A DNA stretch of 47,174 bases from Candidatus Nitrosopumilus sp. (GCA_013694585.1 JACDCB010000077.1:1-47174), one strand, 5' to 3'. Positions 10,139 through 20,014 are shown, counted from the stretch's first letter. The notes: a model not told the origin generated them from the letters alone. Translations and numbers: made by a program.

Positions 10139-10348
10139 CCTTCTTAATCATTTATGCACTTTAAATACCTATTTGAACAGGGCTTTACATGATTTAGAAT
10201 CGTATAGATTAAATATTAACTAGAATCTAATCGACATTTCTATATGATCTTTATGGTAGAAAGAAATCCCTGATAAGAATTTTGGTTTAATTGTACGGCC
10301 TCATCTTAAGAATTTTAAATAAATTAAAAAACCTATCAAACATTGATA

Positions 10349-10693
10349 ATGAAGAATATTATGATGATTACTATGATTACTATGATTACGTTATTTTCGA
10401 TTATAAATACCAATTATGTTTTTGCAGATAATAAAGATCCGGAAACTCAAACTAAGGAGGGCACAGATGAACAAACCAGAGATCTTGTTCAAGATAATTA
10501 CCAAAACAATCAATGTAGGGATGATGCAAAGTGCGACAATCAATCACTCGAACAGTTGAATAATCAAATTAATCAATGTAGGGATGGTGCAAACTGCGTC
10601 AATGAATCAGTTTCTAACATATTCGTATGCGAGGAGAGATCATTGTGTTTGATACAATATGAAGGACCATTCGAATTGCTAAATCCCTATTAA
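10349..10693 (+). CDS. Small secreted Cys-rich protein with internal duplicated motif
   Basis: Signal peptide ending …NYVFADN; repeats NQCRDDAKCDNQS / NQCRDGANCVNES. Confidence 0.65.
   Translation: MKNIMMITMITMITLFSIINTNYVFADNKDPETQTKEGTDEQTRDLVQDNYQNNQCRDDAKCDNQSLEQLNNQINQCRDGANCVNESVSNIFVCEERSLCLIQYEGPFELLNPY
10364..10390 (+). repeat. 9-bp tandem repeat (ATGATTACT)x3 within signal-peptide codons
   Basis: atgattact-atgattact-atgattacg. Confidence 0.85.
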
Positions 10694-11212
10694 ATTAGGC
10701 TCGAATTACCAAGCTTCGTTTTTCATGTTGAGGAGTTTTACCTTTTAGGAACATAGATGCGGATGTTTCTAGCAAGCCTTTTAGAAATCTTTTCCTCTCT
10801 TTTTTAAGATATCTCTATTAAATGTTAGATAAGGTACAAGTACAGCAACCTTTTTTATCTTTATTAGAATCCCGTCCTCTTCCAGCCATTCATAGAATCT
10901 CTATAGGTCCTTTTTATGGATTCAAACTTTACAATAGTCAATTCAAACTTATTCCGCTGAGCTATTTTCAAGAAGCATAAATACTTATTATTATATCAAA
11001 ACATGCGCATCCTATTTTGAATATTCGTTGATGATGGGAACGAATTAACCCCATTTTCAAGTATGACGCACAGAACTAGAGTTTAATATTAACGGCACTT
11101 GCTACAATTATAACCTAATATGTTTTGACCAAAATTACGACCATAAACCTATTGAATTATTCTCAATTCATTACAAAGGTTTAAAAAATTATAGGAATCC
11201 AATAATGGTATG

Positions 11213-11380
11213 ATGGTACAACAATTAATTTGTGACCAATGCAAGATGGTATTACTAGAGAAGGATTCAAAGCATTTGAATGACGAAAAATTTCCGATAA
11301 CTGCGGAGGAAGCTATGATGATTGACAGGGATCACAGAGGTCATGAATGCCATATTGAATTGGTTGAAAAATTTGCATAG
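11213..11380 (+). CDS. 55-aa small zinc-binding-like protein (not in ORF track)
   Basis: MVQQLICDQCKMVLLEKDSKHLNDEKFPITAEEAMMIDRDHRGHECHIELVEKFA*; CxxC plus HRGHECH. Confidence 0.6.
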   Translation: MVQQLICDQCKMVLLEKDSKHLNDEKFPITAEEAMMIDRDHRGHECHIELVEKFA

Positions 11381-11563
11381 AATCACTCAAACATAAACAA
11401 ATACCTTTAATTAGAAATAAACACAAAAAAGATTGGCAATGAAAAAAATTTTGATGATATCGATGATTAAAAAATGTTATCCCTCGGAGCCAAATAGAAA
11501 AAACAGTGGGTATATGAATGGTCATTTATCCAAAAAATTGGTAAAACAAATATCGTACTAAAT

Positions 11564-11743
11564 CTACGATCCAAAGAACTCTGCTTTGTGTTCCTCACTA
11601 CAAAAATAATCGATTTTTTTTACTCCCAGATTTGAGTCACCATCAACATGAGGCCAAGCCTCAGTGTGTGCTATTTCTCGGCCGCATAACGCACAATGAA
11701 TTATCCTTTCGTCAAAATCCTTATCACCATCAAGATTATTCAC
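11564..11743 (-). CDS. 59-aa small zinc-finger-like protein (GTG start; not in ORF track)
   Basis: VNNLDGDKDFDERIIHCALCGREIAHTEAWPHVDGDSNLGVKKIDYFCSEEHKAEFFGS*; CxxC…FCSEEH. Confidence 0.6.
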   Translation of the reverse strand: MNNLDGDKDFDERIIHCALCGREIAHTEAWPHVDGDSNLGVKKIDYFCSEEHKAEFFGS

Positions 11744-11828
11744 GGATTAATCCATTTGAACTGGACCTTATATAATCTAGATTGCTAAACAAAGAATTTA
11801 TGTAAGATAACCAAAGAAGATAGATATA

Positions 11829-12122
11829 TTGTCTTTCTTTGGAAATGCATCAGGTAATAATAGTAAGAAACGAGACAAGTACAAAGAATTAACACTTGCG
11901 ATAAAGCAAATTGTACTTGAAAGATCAAAGTATAGGTGTCAGGAATGTTCAAAGAAATTATCTGGAACAAATCAACCCAATTTTATCCATATAAATGGAT
12001 CAAAAAAGGATAACAAACCAGAAAACTTGCGAGCTGTTTGTCCTGAATGTTATGAAGGTAATGCTCCGAAGAATAACGGAAATATGTTCTCTTCAATCAA
12101 AAAAATATTTTCAAAACCATAG
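11829..12122 (+). CDS. HNH-endonuclease-like small protein
   Basis: RSKYRCQECSKKL…FIHINGSKKDNKPENLRAVCPECYEG, treble-clef HNH layout. Confidence 0.6.
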   Translation: MSFFGNASGNNSKKRDKYKELTLAIKQIVLERSKYRCQECSKKLSGTNQPNFIHINGSKKDNKPENLRAVCPECYEGNAPKNNGNMFSSIKKIFSKP

Positions 12123-12179
12123 ACCCACTCTTAAAACTTTTTTTTAAGAAACTTTTTCGATTTCTAACAGGTAATAGGT

Positions 12180-12989
12180 CTAGCTCAAGGTAATTGAGGC
12201 TTTCATGAAAGGATGTAATGTACAAAAGTAATCGTACTTTGATTCGGTTAGAGCTGACGTATCAAGGACGTATTTCTTATCGGTCATTATCAATGATGAA
12301 TCAAAGGATTTGCCATCATCAGCGAAACTAGTCACTGTATGTGGAACATTGTCTAAATTAGTCCATTCTATAGCTTCGCCTTTTTTTGCTTCAATTATTG
12401 CGGGTTCATAGGCTGGATTTCCCTGACCCGAGGCACCTGCAGGGATGGTGGCAGAAATAATTGTAGTATTAACCACTTTGGGTATTGTTGAGTTTTGAGA
12501 GTCAACTTCCGTATTTTCATCCTCTGATGTAGCAGTAGCTGGTGCGGCCAGCCATGCAGTAGATATTATCAGTCCCGATCCTATTATCATAACAACTACG
12601 CATGCAGCAGCTATTTTCAATAAATGAGCAGTTTTCCTGTAAGAAGCGATTATTATTATTAGTGATGGAATACTTATTGTAAGAATAATGGCGACAAACG
12701 AAAGTATTGAAGGAACTTTGGTGCTGACTTGCACAGCCCCGATGATTCCAGCAGTTATGAATAGAATCAATATTATGGCTACTGCAGTTTTTGATTTTTT
12801 TGAGGTAGGAAAACCATCCTTAAAGAGCCCAGCACTCAAAAATATTAATCCAAAGAACATTAATAAGATTGAAACGGCGTGCATCCCATCCATAAAGGTT
12901 TTAGCGATTCCAGAAAGAGCTACGGCTACTCCAATAGCACCAACAGCTGTTAAACCAGCGCCTGGCATGAGCAAGTCCCAGTCTGTCAT
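12180..12989 (-). CDS. Membrane-anchored plastocyanin-like blue copper protein
   Basis: Several N-terminal TM helices; C-terminal cupredoxin with VPHTVTS and YFCTLHPFM (C-x2-H-x2-M). Confidence 0.9.
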   Translation of the reverse strand: MTDWDLLMPGAGLTAVGAIGVAVALSGIAKTFMDGMHAVSILLMFFGLIFLSAGLFKDGFPTSKKSKTAVAIILILFITAGIIGAVQVSTKVPSILSFVAIILTISIPSLIIIIASYRKTAHLLKIAAACVVVMIIGSGLIISTAWLAAPATATSEDENTEVDSQNSTIPKVVNTTIISATIPAGASGQGNPAYEPAIIEAKKGEAIEWTNLDNVPHTVTSFADDGKSFDSSLIMTDKKYVLDTSALTESKYDYFCTLHPFMKASITLS

Positions 12990-13085
12990 AAATATATTAA
13001 AAGGTGAATATGGTATAATTAATAGTTTCTTTATTTTAATTCATAAAAACACGTTTCTACTTTAAAGGCAGGTAACTGATGGCAA

Positions 13086-13520
13086 ATGAATCAACTTACT
13101 ATAGCGCTCAGAGTTAGTCAACTATTAACATTAGATCAGATTGCCAATATGAGTAATCCACATGAGTCGTGCGCTCTGCTACTTGGCAAGAGGAAGGAGA
13201 ACGTCTATGAAGTCGAGGAGGTAATCCCCGTGAGTAACAAGTATTCATCTGAGGTCAGCTTTGCCATAGATGAAAATGAATTATTGAAAATTTACAAACA
13301 TGCTGAATTATCAAACACTTCGGTCGTGGGGATATTTCATTCACATCCTTCCAAGCCTTTTCCATCAGAAACCGACAAGACCTTCATGGAGATTAATCCC
13401 ATACCATGGATAATCAAATCCACAATAACTGATGAGATGAGATGTTTTATTTTCATTGATGCATTAAAAGGAAAAATTGACGGTATCGAAGAAATTAAGA
13501 TGATTGTTGTCAAGGACTAA
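13086..13520 (+). CDS. Mov34/MPN/JAMM-domain metallopeptidase-like protein
   Basis: HSHPSKPFPSETD motif, ESCALLLGKR N-terminal segment. Confidence 0.85.
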   Translation: MNQLTIALRVSQLLTLDQIANMSNPHESCALLLGKRKENVYEVEEVIPVSNKYSSEVSFAIDENELLKIYKHAELSNTSVVGIFHSHPSKPFPSETDKTFMEINPIPWIIKSTITDEMRCFIFIDALKGKIDGIEEIKMIVVKD

Positions 13521-14835
13521 TTCTTGAAGTATCTCTTGGGTATAAAACTGCCTCTCTAATATTATTCAGACCTAATAATACCATCATCAATCTATCAAAT
13601 CCCAGCCCACAACCCGAATGTGGTGGCATCCCCCACTCAAAAACTCTCAAATGATCTTTAAAGTTTTCAGCTGATAATCCTTGCTCTGCTAGTCGACTTT
13701 TTAGTTTCGACACATCATGTTGTCTGGTCCCTCCAGAAACCAGCTCAAGATGACCAAATTGCAAATCAAATGATTTTGACAAGGCAGGATTGGATTCCTT
13801 CTCGTGTATGTAAAAAGGCTTTAGATTTAGTGGCCAATCAACGATGAAATAGAACTTGTCAAATTTTTCCCCTAACTTTCTTAAAGAAGAATCAGATAAA
13901 TCATCCCCAAAGGTAACTTTTTCTCCAACACTAGTTAATTCGTCCAAACATTTATCGTAACTTATCTTTGGAAATGGTATTGAAATTAAATCGTTTAAGG
14001 TGTTTTCTTTAAAGAGCGGATTCTCATTGTCAAAATAATTGGAATCTCTCATATACACGAGAATTTTCTTGATTAATTCTTCCATTAAATTCATTATATC
14101 ATAATAATCAAGGTAAGCTGCTTCTAGATCAACACTCAAAAATTCATTGAGATGTCGAAGAGTATGGGAATTTTCAGCTCTAAAATATGGTGCTATTTCA
14201 AACACACGATCCAATGACAATACCAGTTGTTCCTTATACAACTGAGGGCTTTGAGCCAAAAATCCTTTTCGTTTGAAATAATCAAATGAAAAAAGGTTTG
14301 ATCCTCCTTCGCTCGCACTTCCAATGATTTTTGGTGTATTCACCTCTATGAACTTGTTTTCAGAGAAAAAATCTCGGATTATTCTCAAAATATTAGAACG
14401 AAGGATAAAGATATTAGAAATTTTGGGGTTTCTCAAATCCAAAGCTCTACTGTCCAACCGGGTATCCAAATTTGATTCAACCCTGCCAGTTGGATCGATA
14501 GGTAGAGAGAGAGAAGCGTGTGAGAAAACAAAAATTTCCTTGACTTTAATCTCGATTGGAAAATTCTTAGATTTTGTACCCTGCACTACCCCAGTCATTA
14601 AAATATTACTCTGTCTAGGAATAGATTTAGCTTTTTGCAAATTCTCCCCGACCAAAACGGTTTGAACCAATCCGGTTACATCTCTAAGCAATATGAATCC
14701 AAGTTTACCGATATCCCTGAAATCCTCAATCCACCCCGCAACCTTAACTTCTGAACCTATTGGCAACTCTTGTAATTGAGATGTGAAGTGAGTTCTTGTA
14801 TTGCTGTTTGATTCATTCTGAGCTGATTGAGCCAT
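13510..14835 (-). CDS. aspS: Aspartyl-tRNA synthetase
   Basis: OB-fold N-terminus, FRAENSHTLRHLNEFLSVDLE, SGGTRQHD, GCGLGFDRLMMVLLGLNNIREAVLYPRD. Confidence 0.95.
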   Translation of the reverse strand: MAQSAQNESNSNTRTHFTSQLQELPIGSEVKVAGWIEDFRDIGKLGFILLRDVTGLVQTVLVGENLQKAKSIPRQSNILMTGVVQGTKSKNFPIEIKVKEIFVFSHASLSLPIDPTGRVESNLDTRLDSRALDLRNPKISNIFILRSNILRIIRDFFSENKFIEVNTPKIIGSASEGGSNLFSFDYFKRKGFLAQSPQLYKEQLVLSLDRVFEIAPYFRAENSHTLRHLNEFLSVDLEAAYLDYYDIMNLMEELIKKILVYMRDSNYFDNENPLFKENTLNDLISIPFPKISYDKCLDELTSVGEKVTFGDDLSDSSLRKLGEKFDKFYFIVDWPLNLKPFYIHEKESNPALSKSFDLQFGHLELVSGGTRQHDVSKLKSRLAEQGLSAENFKDHLRVFEWGMPPHSGCGLGFDRLMMVLLGLNNIREAVLYPRDTSRISP

Positions 14836-14902
14836 AATAAATGAAATCAATCAACTCCTTTTAATAAACTACCTGTTCAATAGTGGGAGTCAAATTAAGT
14901 TT

Positions 14903-15436
14903 TCAATCAAACTCAATTATGAGATCGATTTGTCTGACTGCCATGGATATCTTTTTAATAGTTTCTAACATCTTTTCATCTACTCCTTTAGAATTCTTTT
15001 CCAATACAACCCTTGTTGACTTACTCCCATCCGGTAACCAGACAAAATTTACACTTTCTAACTTTAGAGGATGAAATAGATTATCTAGAAATCTTCGATC
15101 ATTAGAATCAGATTCAATTATCCAAATATCTTTCTGGAATGATTTATTTATGAGATCACTAAGATCGTTGTTTGAACGGATTAGCCTAATATCAGAACTC
15201 TTGAGGATTAGTATATGTTCATTTTCAATTTCTTTTGCCGAAACTAACGTCATTTTATTTATGTTTGAATTTTTTTGAGCTAGTCTTGTAAGAACTATAG
15301 AGCTCTCAACATCCGATTGAGTGATCTGGCCTGACTCAAGTTTGCTTTCACATAAGTTACACAAAATACCTGTTTTAGCATCAAAAGCACAAATTGGGGT
15401 TTTCAGTACCACTTTAAACTTAATAAAAGAATACAC
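14903..15436 (-). CDS. Archaeal NusA-like/KH-type nucleic-acid-binding protein (putative)
   Basis: PICAFDAKTGILCNLCESKLESGQITQSDVESS N-terminal Cys motif; upstream of aspS on same strand. Confidence 0.5.
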   Translation of the reverse strand: MYSFIKFKVVLKTPICAFDAKTGILCNLCESKLESGQITQSDVESSIVLTRLAQKNSNINKMTLVSAKEIENEHILILKSSDIRLIRSNNDLSDLINKSFQKDIWIIESDSNDRRFLDNLFHPLKLESVNFVWLPDGSKSTRVVLEKNSKGVDEKMLETIKKISMAVRQIDLIIEFD

Positions 15437-15612
15437 TTAAATATCTTTGATTTTTCTTTATATGAATCATCTGTATCCTGAGAACCGTGAATCAAAAGTT
15501 CATTTTTTCTTCATAAATAACTAAGTAGGAAATTTTAACAAATTATTTAAGACCGGATCAAACTTTATGACAGATCAAGATGCATTCAAGCTAAAGCCGA
15601 GATGAAGCGTCA

Positions 15613-15885
15613 TTAGCATTTTGGCAAATATTTAAGATTATTGGGCAATTTGACATTAGTAGTGGTAGTAAGATAGGGTTCATTAGTAGAGGTGTGTCTA
15701 AGTGCAAATACCCTTACCCTAATCCCATTTGCTATAGTAAAATACATGTTCTCTCGGGACCATATCTTTTCGGCAATAGTTTTAACATCAAAAATATTTC
15801 CATTAATTCCTACTTGCACTATGAGCCCTTGTGCGTTTTTTTTGACACAGGTTATGAGTAATTCGGTCATGAATCCGGAAATCAA
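15613..15885 (-). CDS. DUF3892-like small protein
   Basis: ITCVKKNAQGLIVQVGINGNIFDVKTIAEKI…VRVFALRHTSTNEPYLTTTTNVKLPNNLKYLPKC. Confidence 0.65.
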   Translation of the reverse strand: MISGFMTELLITCVKKNAQGLIVQVGINGNIFDVKTIAEKIWSRENMYFTIANGIRVRVFALRHTSTNEPYLTTTTNVKLPNNLKYLPKC

Positions 15886-16037
15886 AATAAAATGGCCTGA
15901 TCACCAATAAAATCGTTTAACACTAACTCAAATTTGAGACCAATACACAAAAATATTATAAAGCAAACAAGAAAGTAAATTTATGACGATTAACCAAAAG
16001 CCTAATGCTGCATAATAAGATAAGAAAGTAATTTGAA

Positions 16038-17045
16038 ATGAATGAGAGAAACAAAATCAATGGAAACAAGATTGACAAAAGTGTAAGTGGAGCATTAGAA
16101 GTCAATGATCTCTCTATAGTTTATAAAACCAGATCAGGAGTTTTGAAGGCCGTAGATAAAATTTCGTTCAAGATGAAAGATACCCAAGGTATCGGCATAA
16201 TAGGGGAATCGGGATCAGGAAAGAGTACACTAGGTTATGGACTCATGAGATCATTGGCAGAAAATGGGTCCGTTGTATCAGGAAGTTTCATCTTCGAGGA
16301 TCAAGATATTTTGAATATCTCAGAAAAGGATTTCAATGAGAAATACAGATGGAAGAAAATATCTATGGTGTTTCAAGGTTCAATGAACAGTCTTGATCCG
16401 GTGTTTACCATAGAAGATCAGATGAAGGAAATTTTGTCATCTCATAGGAAAAAAATATCTAGTAAAGATCGTATTTCAATCATCAGATCTGCTCTTACTG
16501 ATGTAGGATTGAATCCTGACTTTGTTTCTAAAAAATACCCGCATGAATTGAGTGGCGGAATGAAGCAACGCATAGTAATAGCCAATGCATTATTGTTGGG
16601 ACCCAGAATTCTAATCGCAGACGAACCAACTACGGCATTAGATGTAGTGATTCAGTCACAAGTTTTGCAATTATTAAAAAAATTAAGAGAGGAAAAAAAC
16701 ATGAAAATAATAGTCATAACTCATGATATGTCACTGATTCCAAATTTAGTAGATAGAGTAATGATAATGTATGCAGGGCAAGCTGTTGAAATATCAGATG
16801 TCAAAACAGTGTTTGAAAAACCTTTGCACCCATATACCCAAGCACTTATTCAATCAATACCTAACATAAGATCCTCAGAGAAATCCATCAAATTCATAAA
16901 AGGAGACCCCCCTAATTTAACAGAAATAGGAGAAGGTTGCCGGTTTATAGATAGATGTCCCCATGCATTTGGAGATTGCAAAAACGATCCACCTGATATT
17001 CTAATTGGTAATAATTTGGTGAAGTGCTGGTTGTATAAAAAATAA
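16038..17045 (+). CDS. Oligo/dipeptide-type ABC transporter ATP-binding protein (DppD/OppD family)
   Basis: Walker A GESGSGKST, signature LSGGMKQR, LIADEPTTALD, C-terminal CRFIDRCPHAFGDC. Confidence 0.92.
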   Translation: MNERNKINGNKIDKSVSGALEVNDLSIVYKTRSGVLKAVDKISFKMKDTQGIGIIGESGSGKSTLGYGLMRSLAENGSVVSGSFIFEDQDILNISEKDFNEKYRWKKISMVFQGSMNSLDPVFTIEDQMKEILSSHRKKISSKDRISIIRSALTDVGLNPDFVSKKYPHELSGGMKQRIVIANALLLGPRILIADEPTTALDVVIQSQVLQLLKKLREEKNMKIIVITHDMSLIPNLVDRVMIMYAGQAVEISDVKTVFEKPLHPYTQALIQSIPNIRSSEKSIKFIKGDPPNLTEIGEGCRFIDRCPHAFGDCKNDPPDILIGNNLVKCWLYKK

Positions 17046-17147
17046 CCGTTGATTTCATGTCATCTAAGCATTTTGACCTTAATTGTTCCGTGAATATTTT
17101 TTATAGATATTAAGTTTATATCTCAAAATATAGAATAATAAACATTA

Positions 17148-18398
17148 ATGCAAGCCCTTCTAGACGTTCGTAAGATCAGACAGGATTTTCCCATTTTAAA
17201 TAGACGGCTAAATGATGGAAAAAGATTGGTATATCTAGATAATGCTGCAACTACTCAAAAGCCCAATGAAGTTATAGATGCAATTTGTAGATATTATTCT
17301 GAGTATAATTCCAATATTCATAGAGCAGTTTATCAAATTGCTGAAGAAGCTACGGAGGAATATGAAGGAGCAAGGGAGAACGTTAGAAAATTCATAAATG
17401 CAAAATACCAAGAAGAAATTATTTTTACGAGAAACACCACCGAGTCAATCAATCTAGTAGCTTACTCATGGGGAAATGCCAACATTAAGAAGGGAAATAC
17501 AATACTACTGACCGAATATGAACACCATAGTAATATCGTTCCTTGGCAGATTCTATGCAAAAGTAGAGGAGGAAAAATCAAATACTTAGAGGTAGATGAG
17601 GATGGATATCTAGACCTAGAGGCTTTGGAGGAACTTTTGTCAAGGAAAGGTGATGGAAAAATTAAGTTGGTATCTCTTAGTGAAATGTCAAACGTATTAG
17701 GAACTATATTTCCAGCCAGGGAAATTATCAGAATTGCGCATGAAAAAAACATCCCTGTTGTTTTGGATGGTGCCCAGTCCGTTCCACATATGAAAACAGA
17801 TGTCCAACAAACAGGATGTGATTTTTTAGCATTTTCAGCTCATAAAATGCTTGGCCCTACTGGCGTGGGAGTGTTGTACGTCAAAAAAGCAATATTAGAG
17901 CAGATGAAGCCATTTATTTCTGGTGGCGATATGATCAAAGAGGTACATAAAGAAAACACGATATTTAATGATCTGCCTTACAGATTTGAAGGGGGAACGC
18001 CAAATATTGCTGATGTAATTGGCTTTAGCTCTGCAATAAAGTATCTCAATAGGATAGGGATGGATAATGTACGTGATCATGAATTAGAAATGACCGCCTA
18101 TCTTCTTAGCCGAATCCAAGAAATAAAAAATATTAAAGTGTATGGTCCCAAAATTGCAAAAGATAGAGGAGGCCTTGTCTCATTTAACATCGAAGGAATT
18201 CACCCTCATGATTGCGCTACAATATTAAATGATTTTGGCATAGCCATTAGGTCAGGACATCATTGTGCCCAGGTGCTGATGGAAAAGCTTGATATTGTAG
18301 CTTCGTCTAGAGCTAGCCTATATATTTATAATACTAAAGAGGAAATTGATATATTAATAGATGCTTTAAATCATGCTAGGAGGATATTCAATATATGA
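17148..18398 (+). CDS. sufS: Cysteine desulfurase SufS
   Basis: YLDNAATTQKP, HHSNIVPWQ, FSAHKMLGPTGVGVLY, RSGHHCAQ. Confidence 0.95.
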   Translation: MQALLDVRKIRQDFPILNRRLNDGKRLVYLDNAATTQKPNEVIDAICRYYSEYNSNIHRAVYQIAEEATEEYEGARENVRKFINAKYQEEIIFTRNTTESINLVAYSWGNANIKKGNTILLTEYEHHSNIVPWQILCKSRGGKIKYLEVDEDGYLDLEALEELLSRKGDGKIKLVSLSEMSNVLGTIFPAREIIRIAHEKNIPVVLDGAQSVPHMKTDVQQTGCDFLAFSAHKMLGPTGVGVLYVKKAILEQMKPFISGGDMIKEVHKENTIFNDLPYRFEGGTPNIADVIGFSSAIKYLNRIGMDNVRDHELEMTAYLLSRIQEIKNIKVYGPKIAKDRGGLVSFNIEGIHPHDCATILNDFGIAIRSGHHCAQVLMEKLDIVASSRASLYIYNTKEEIDILIDALNHARRIFNI

Positions 18399-18823
18399 GT
18401 GAAGATATTTACAGGGAAATGATACTAGACCACTATAGGAATCCACGAAATAAGGGAAAGATCGAGGATCCGGATATAAGAATAAATGATAGTAATCCAC
18501 TCTGTGGTGATGAGATTTCAATTGATCTTAAAGTTGAAGGGGATATAATTAAAGACATAAAGTTTGATGGGAGGGGATGTGCTATTAGCCAGGCTAGTGC
18601 CTCGATGTTGACTGAAATGGTTTCAAATAAACCACTAACAACAATAAAAGATATCACAAAAGACGACGTACTCGAAAATATTGGTCTGACAAATTTGGGC
18701 CCTGCTAGGATAAAGTGTGCTTTACTTTCCTTAAAAGTTCTAAAACTAGGAATGGTAAAATATTATGTCGATAGGGATCCATCATCAGCTGCTCAGATGA
18801 AAGATGAATCCAAAGTCTTTTAA
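18395..18823 (+). CDS. sufU: SufU/IscU-type Fe-S scaffold/sulfurtransferase
   Basis: ILDHYRNPRNKG, NPLCGDEI, GRGCAISQASASMLTE; overlaps sufS stop by 4 nt. Confidence 0.93.
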   Translation: MSEDIYREMILDHYRNPRNKGKIEDPDIRINDSNPLCGDEISIDLKVEGDIIKDIKFDGRGCAISQASASMLTEMVSNKPLTTIKDITKDDVLENIGLTNLGPARIKCALLSLKVLKLGMVKYYVDRDPSSAAQMKDESKVF

Positions 18824-18887
18824 CAAATAGTAAATGATCGTTGAATTAATTCTCAGAAAGCAGAAACGAACAGTTTGCTACTAATTT

Positions 18888-19601
18888 ATGGTGAATAAAA
18901 AGATTCAAATAAAACAGATAAATCCTTATTGGAATATCAAAATATCTTTTATTTTTCTATTTTTGTTTATTTTTGTTATTACGAGCGTTCTTGCAGTCAT
19001 AGGGGTAACAGGTAATTTAGATGAAATAGTGACAAAATTTATTAGTCAAATAAGAAGCCAAACATTGGATACAGCATTCATTATCATAACTACCACATCA
19101 GATACTATTAATTTAATAATTGTGGGTTTTATTCTTACAATTATAAAGAGAACTAGAAGATTTGGTATGATTTTGTTGATTACCTTGGTTTCCGTTACCA
19201 TTTTAGTAACTTATATCAAACCCTTGTTTGCAATTGAGCACCCAAGTGTCGATTTTAAACCATTAGCAATACTACCAGATAAATTTACTCTCGAACGGGA
19301 TAGTTTTATGCCTTTTGCCCAAGACTACTCATACCCCTCCAATCACATCGCTTCAGCAGCCGCTTTCAGTTTTATTGTGGGTGGATTGTCCTATAAAAAT
19401 TCGTCTAGGTTCGCAATAGCATTTTTAATATTTTTCCCAGTGCTAATAGGTTTCACGAAACTGTATCTTTTTCAACACAACTTTATAGATTTGGTAGGTG
19501 GGTATTTTTTTGGTTTGGTAATAGTTACGGTAATAGTAAAGGCCCTAAAAGCCAACGAGGAACAAAGAATTAACATTGTAGATTCTAACCAAAGGGATTA
19601 A
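18888..19601 (+). CDS. PAP2-family membrane phosphatase
   Basis: Multiple TM segments; SYPSNHIASA and FQHNFIDLVGG motifs. Confidence 0.8.
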   Translation: MVNKKIQIKQINPYWNIKISFIFLFLFIFVITSVLAVIGVTGNLDEIVTKFISQIRSQTLDTAFIIITTTSDTINLIIVGFILTIIKRTRRFGMILLITLVSVTILVTYIKPLFAIEHPSVDFKPLAILPDKFTLERDSFMPFAQDYSYPSNHIASAAAFSFIVGGLSYKNSSRFAIAFLIFFPVLIGFTKLYLFQHNFIDLVGGYFFGLVIVTVIVKALKANEEQRINIVDSNQRD

Positions 19602-19672
19602 TGCTAGTGGTAACAACATGACTTTCTGTTTTATAATTCATATTCTAAAGACGATAGAACGATAACATAATT

Positions 19673-20014
19673 TCATTTGAATCGATTTGTTAACGCTGGA
19701 TCTAGTAATAACCAGCCAAAGTGTGAATCATCGTGAACATATCGGTAATCCTTAATATTTGGCCTTAATTTTAAAGACCTGATTCCAGATAACAATTCGT
19801 TTTGAAGTTGCAATCCCAATTTTCTTGAAATATCATTTGCTTTTGGGGATTCAATTGACCTTGGTAACAAAATCTTATAACTAAAATTATGAGTGGAATA
19901 ACATTTGGCATAATGATTTAACAGTTTCTTAGATACGGTTGAAACAGCTTTATAACTATCTATCTTCTCCGTATAATCTGCGGAAAAGCGTTTTAGAAAT
20001 TCAATATTTACCAA
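19673..20014 (-). CDS. Hypothetical protein, 113 aa
   Basis: Intact ORF with ordinary composition. Confidence 0.5.
   Translation of the reverse strand: MVNIEFLKRFSADYTEKIDSYKAVSTVSKKLLNHYAKCYSTHNFSYKILLPRSIESPKANDISRKLGLQLQNELLSGIRSLKLRPNIKDYRYVHDDSHFGWLLLDPALTNRFK

Noticed and set aside
11023-11045. Hairpin ATTCGTT-gatgatggg-AACGAAT
   Set aside because: Only 7 bp in AT-rich intergenic DNA; too weak without conservation or transcript data.
11313-11525. Minus ORF 70 aa
   Set aside because: Overlaps the 55-aa Cys/His ORF and intergenic AT-rich DNA; no recognisable features.
12688-13065. Plus-strand ORF 125 aa
   Set aside because: Antisense to the TM region of the plastocyanin-like protein.
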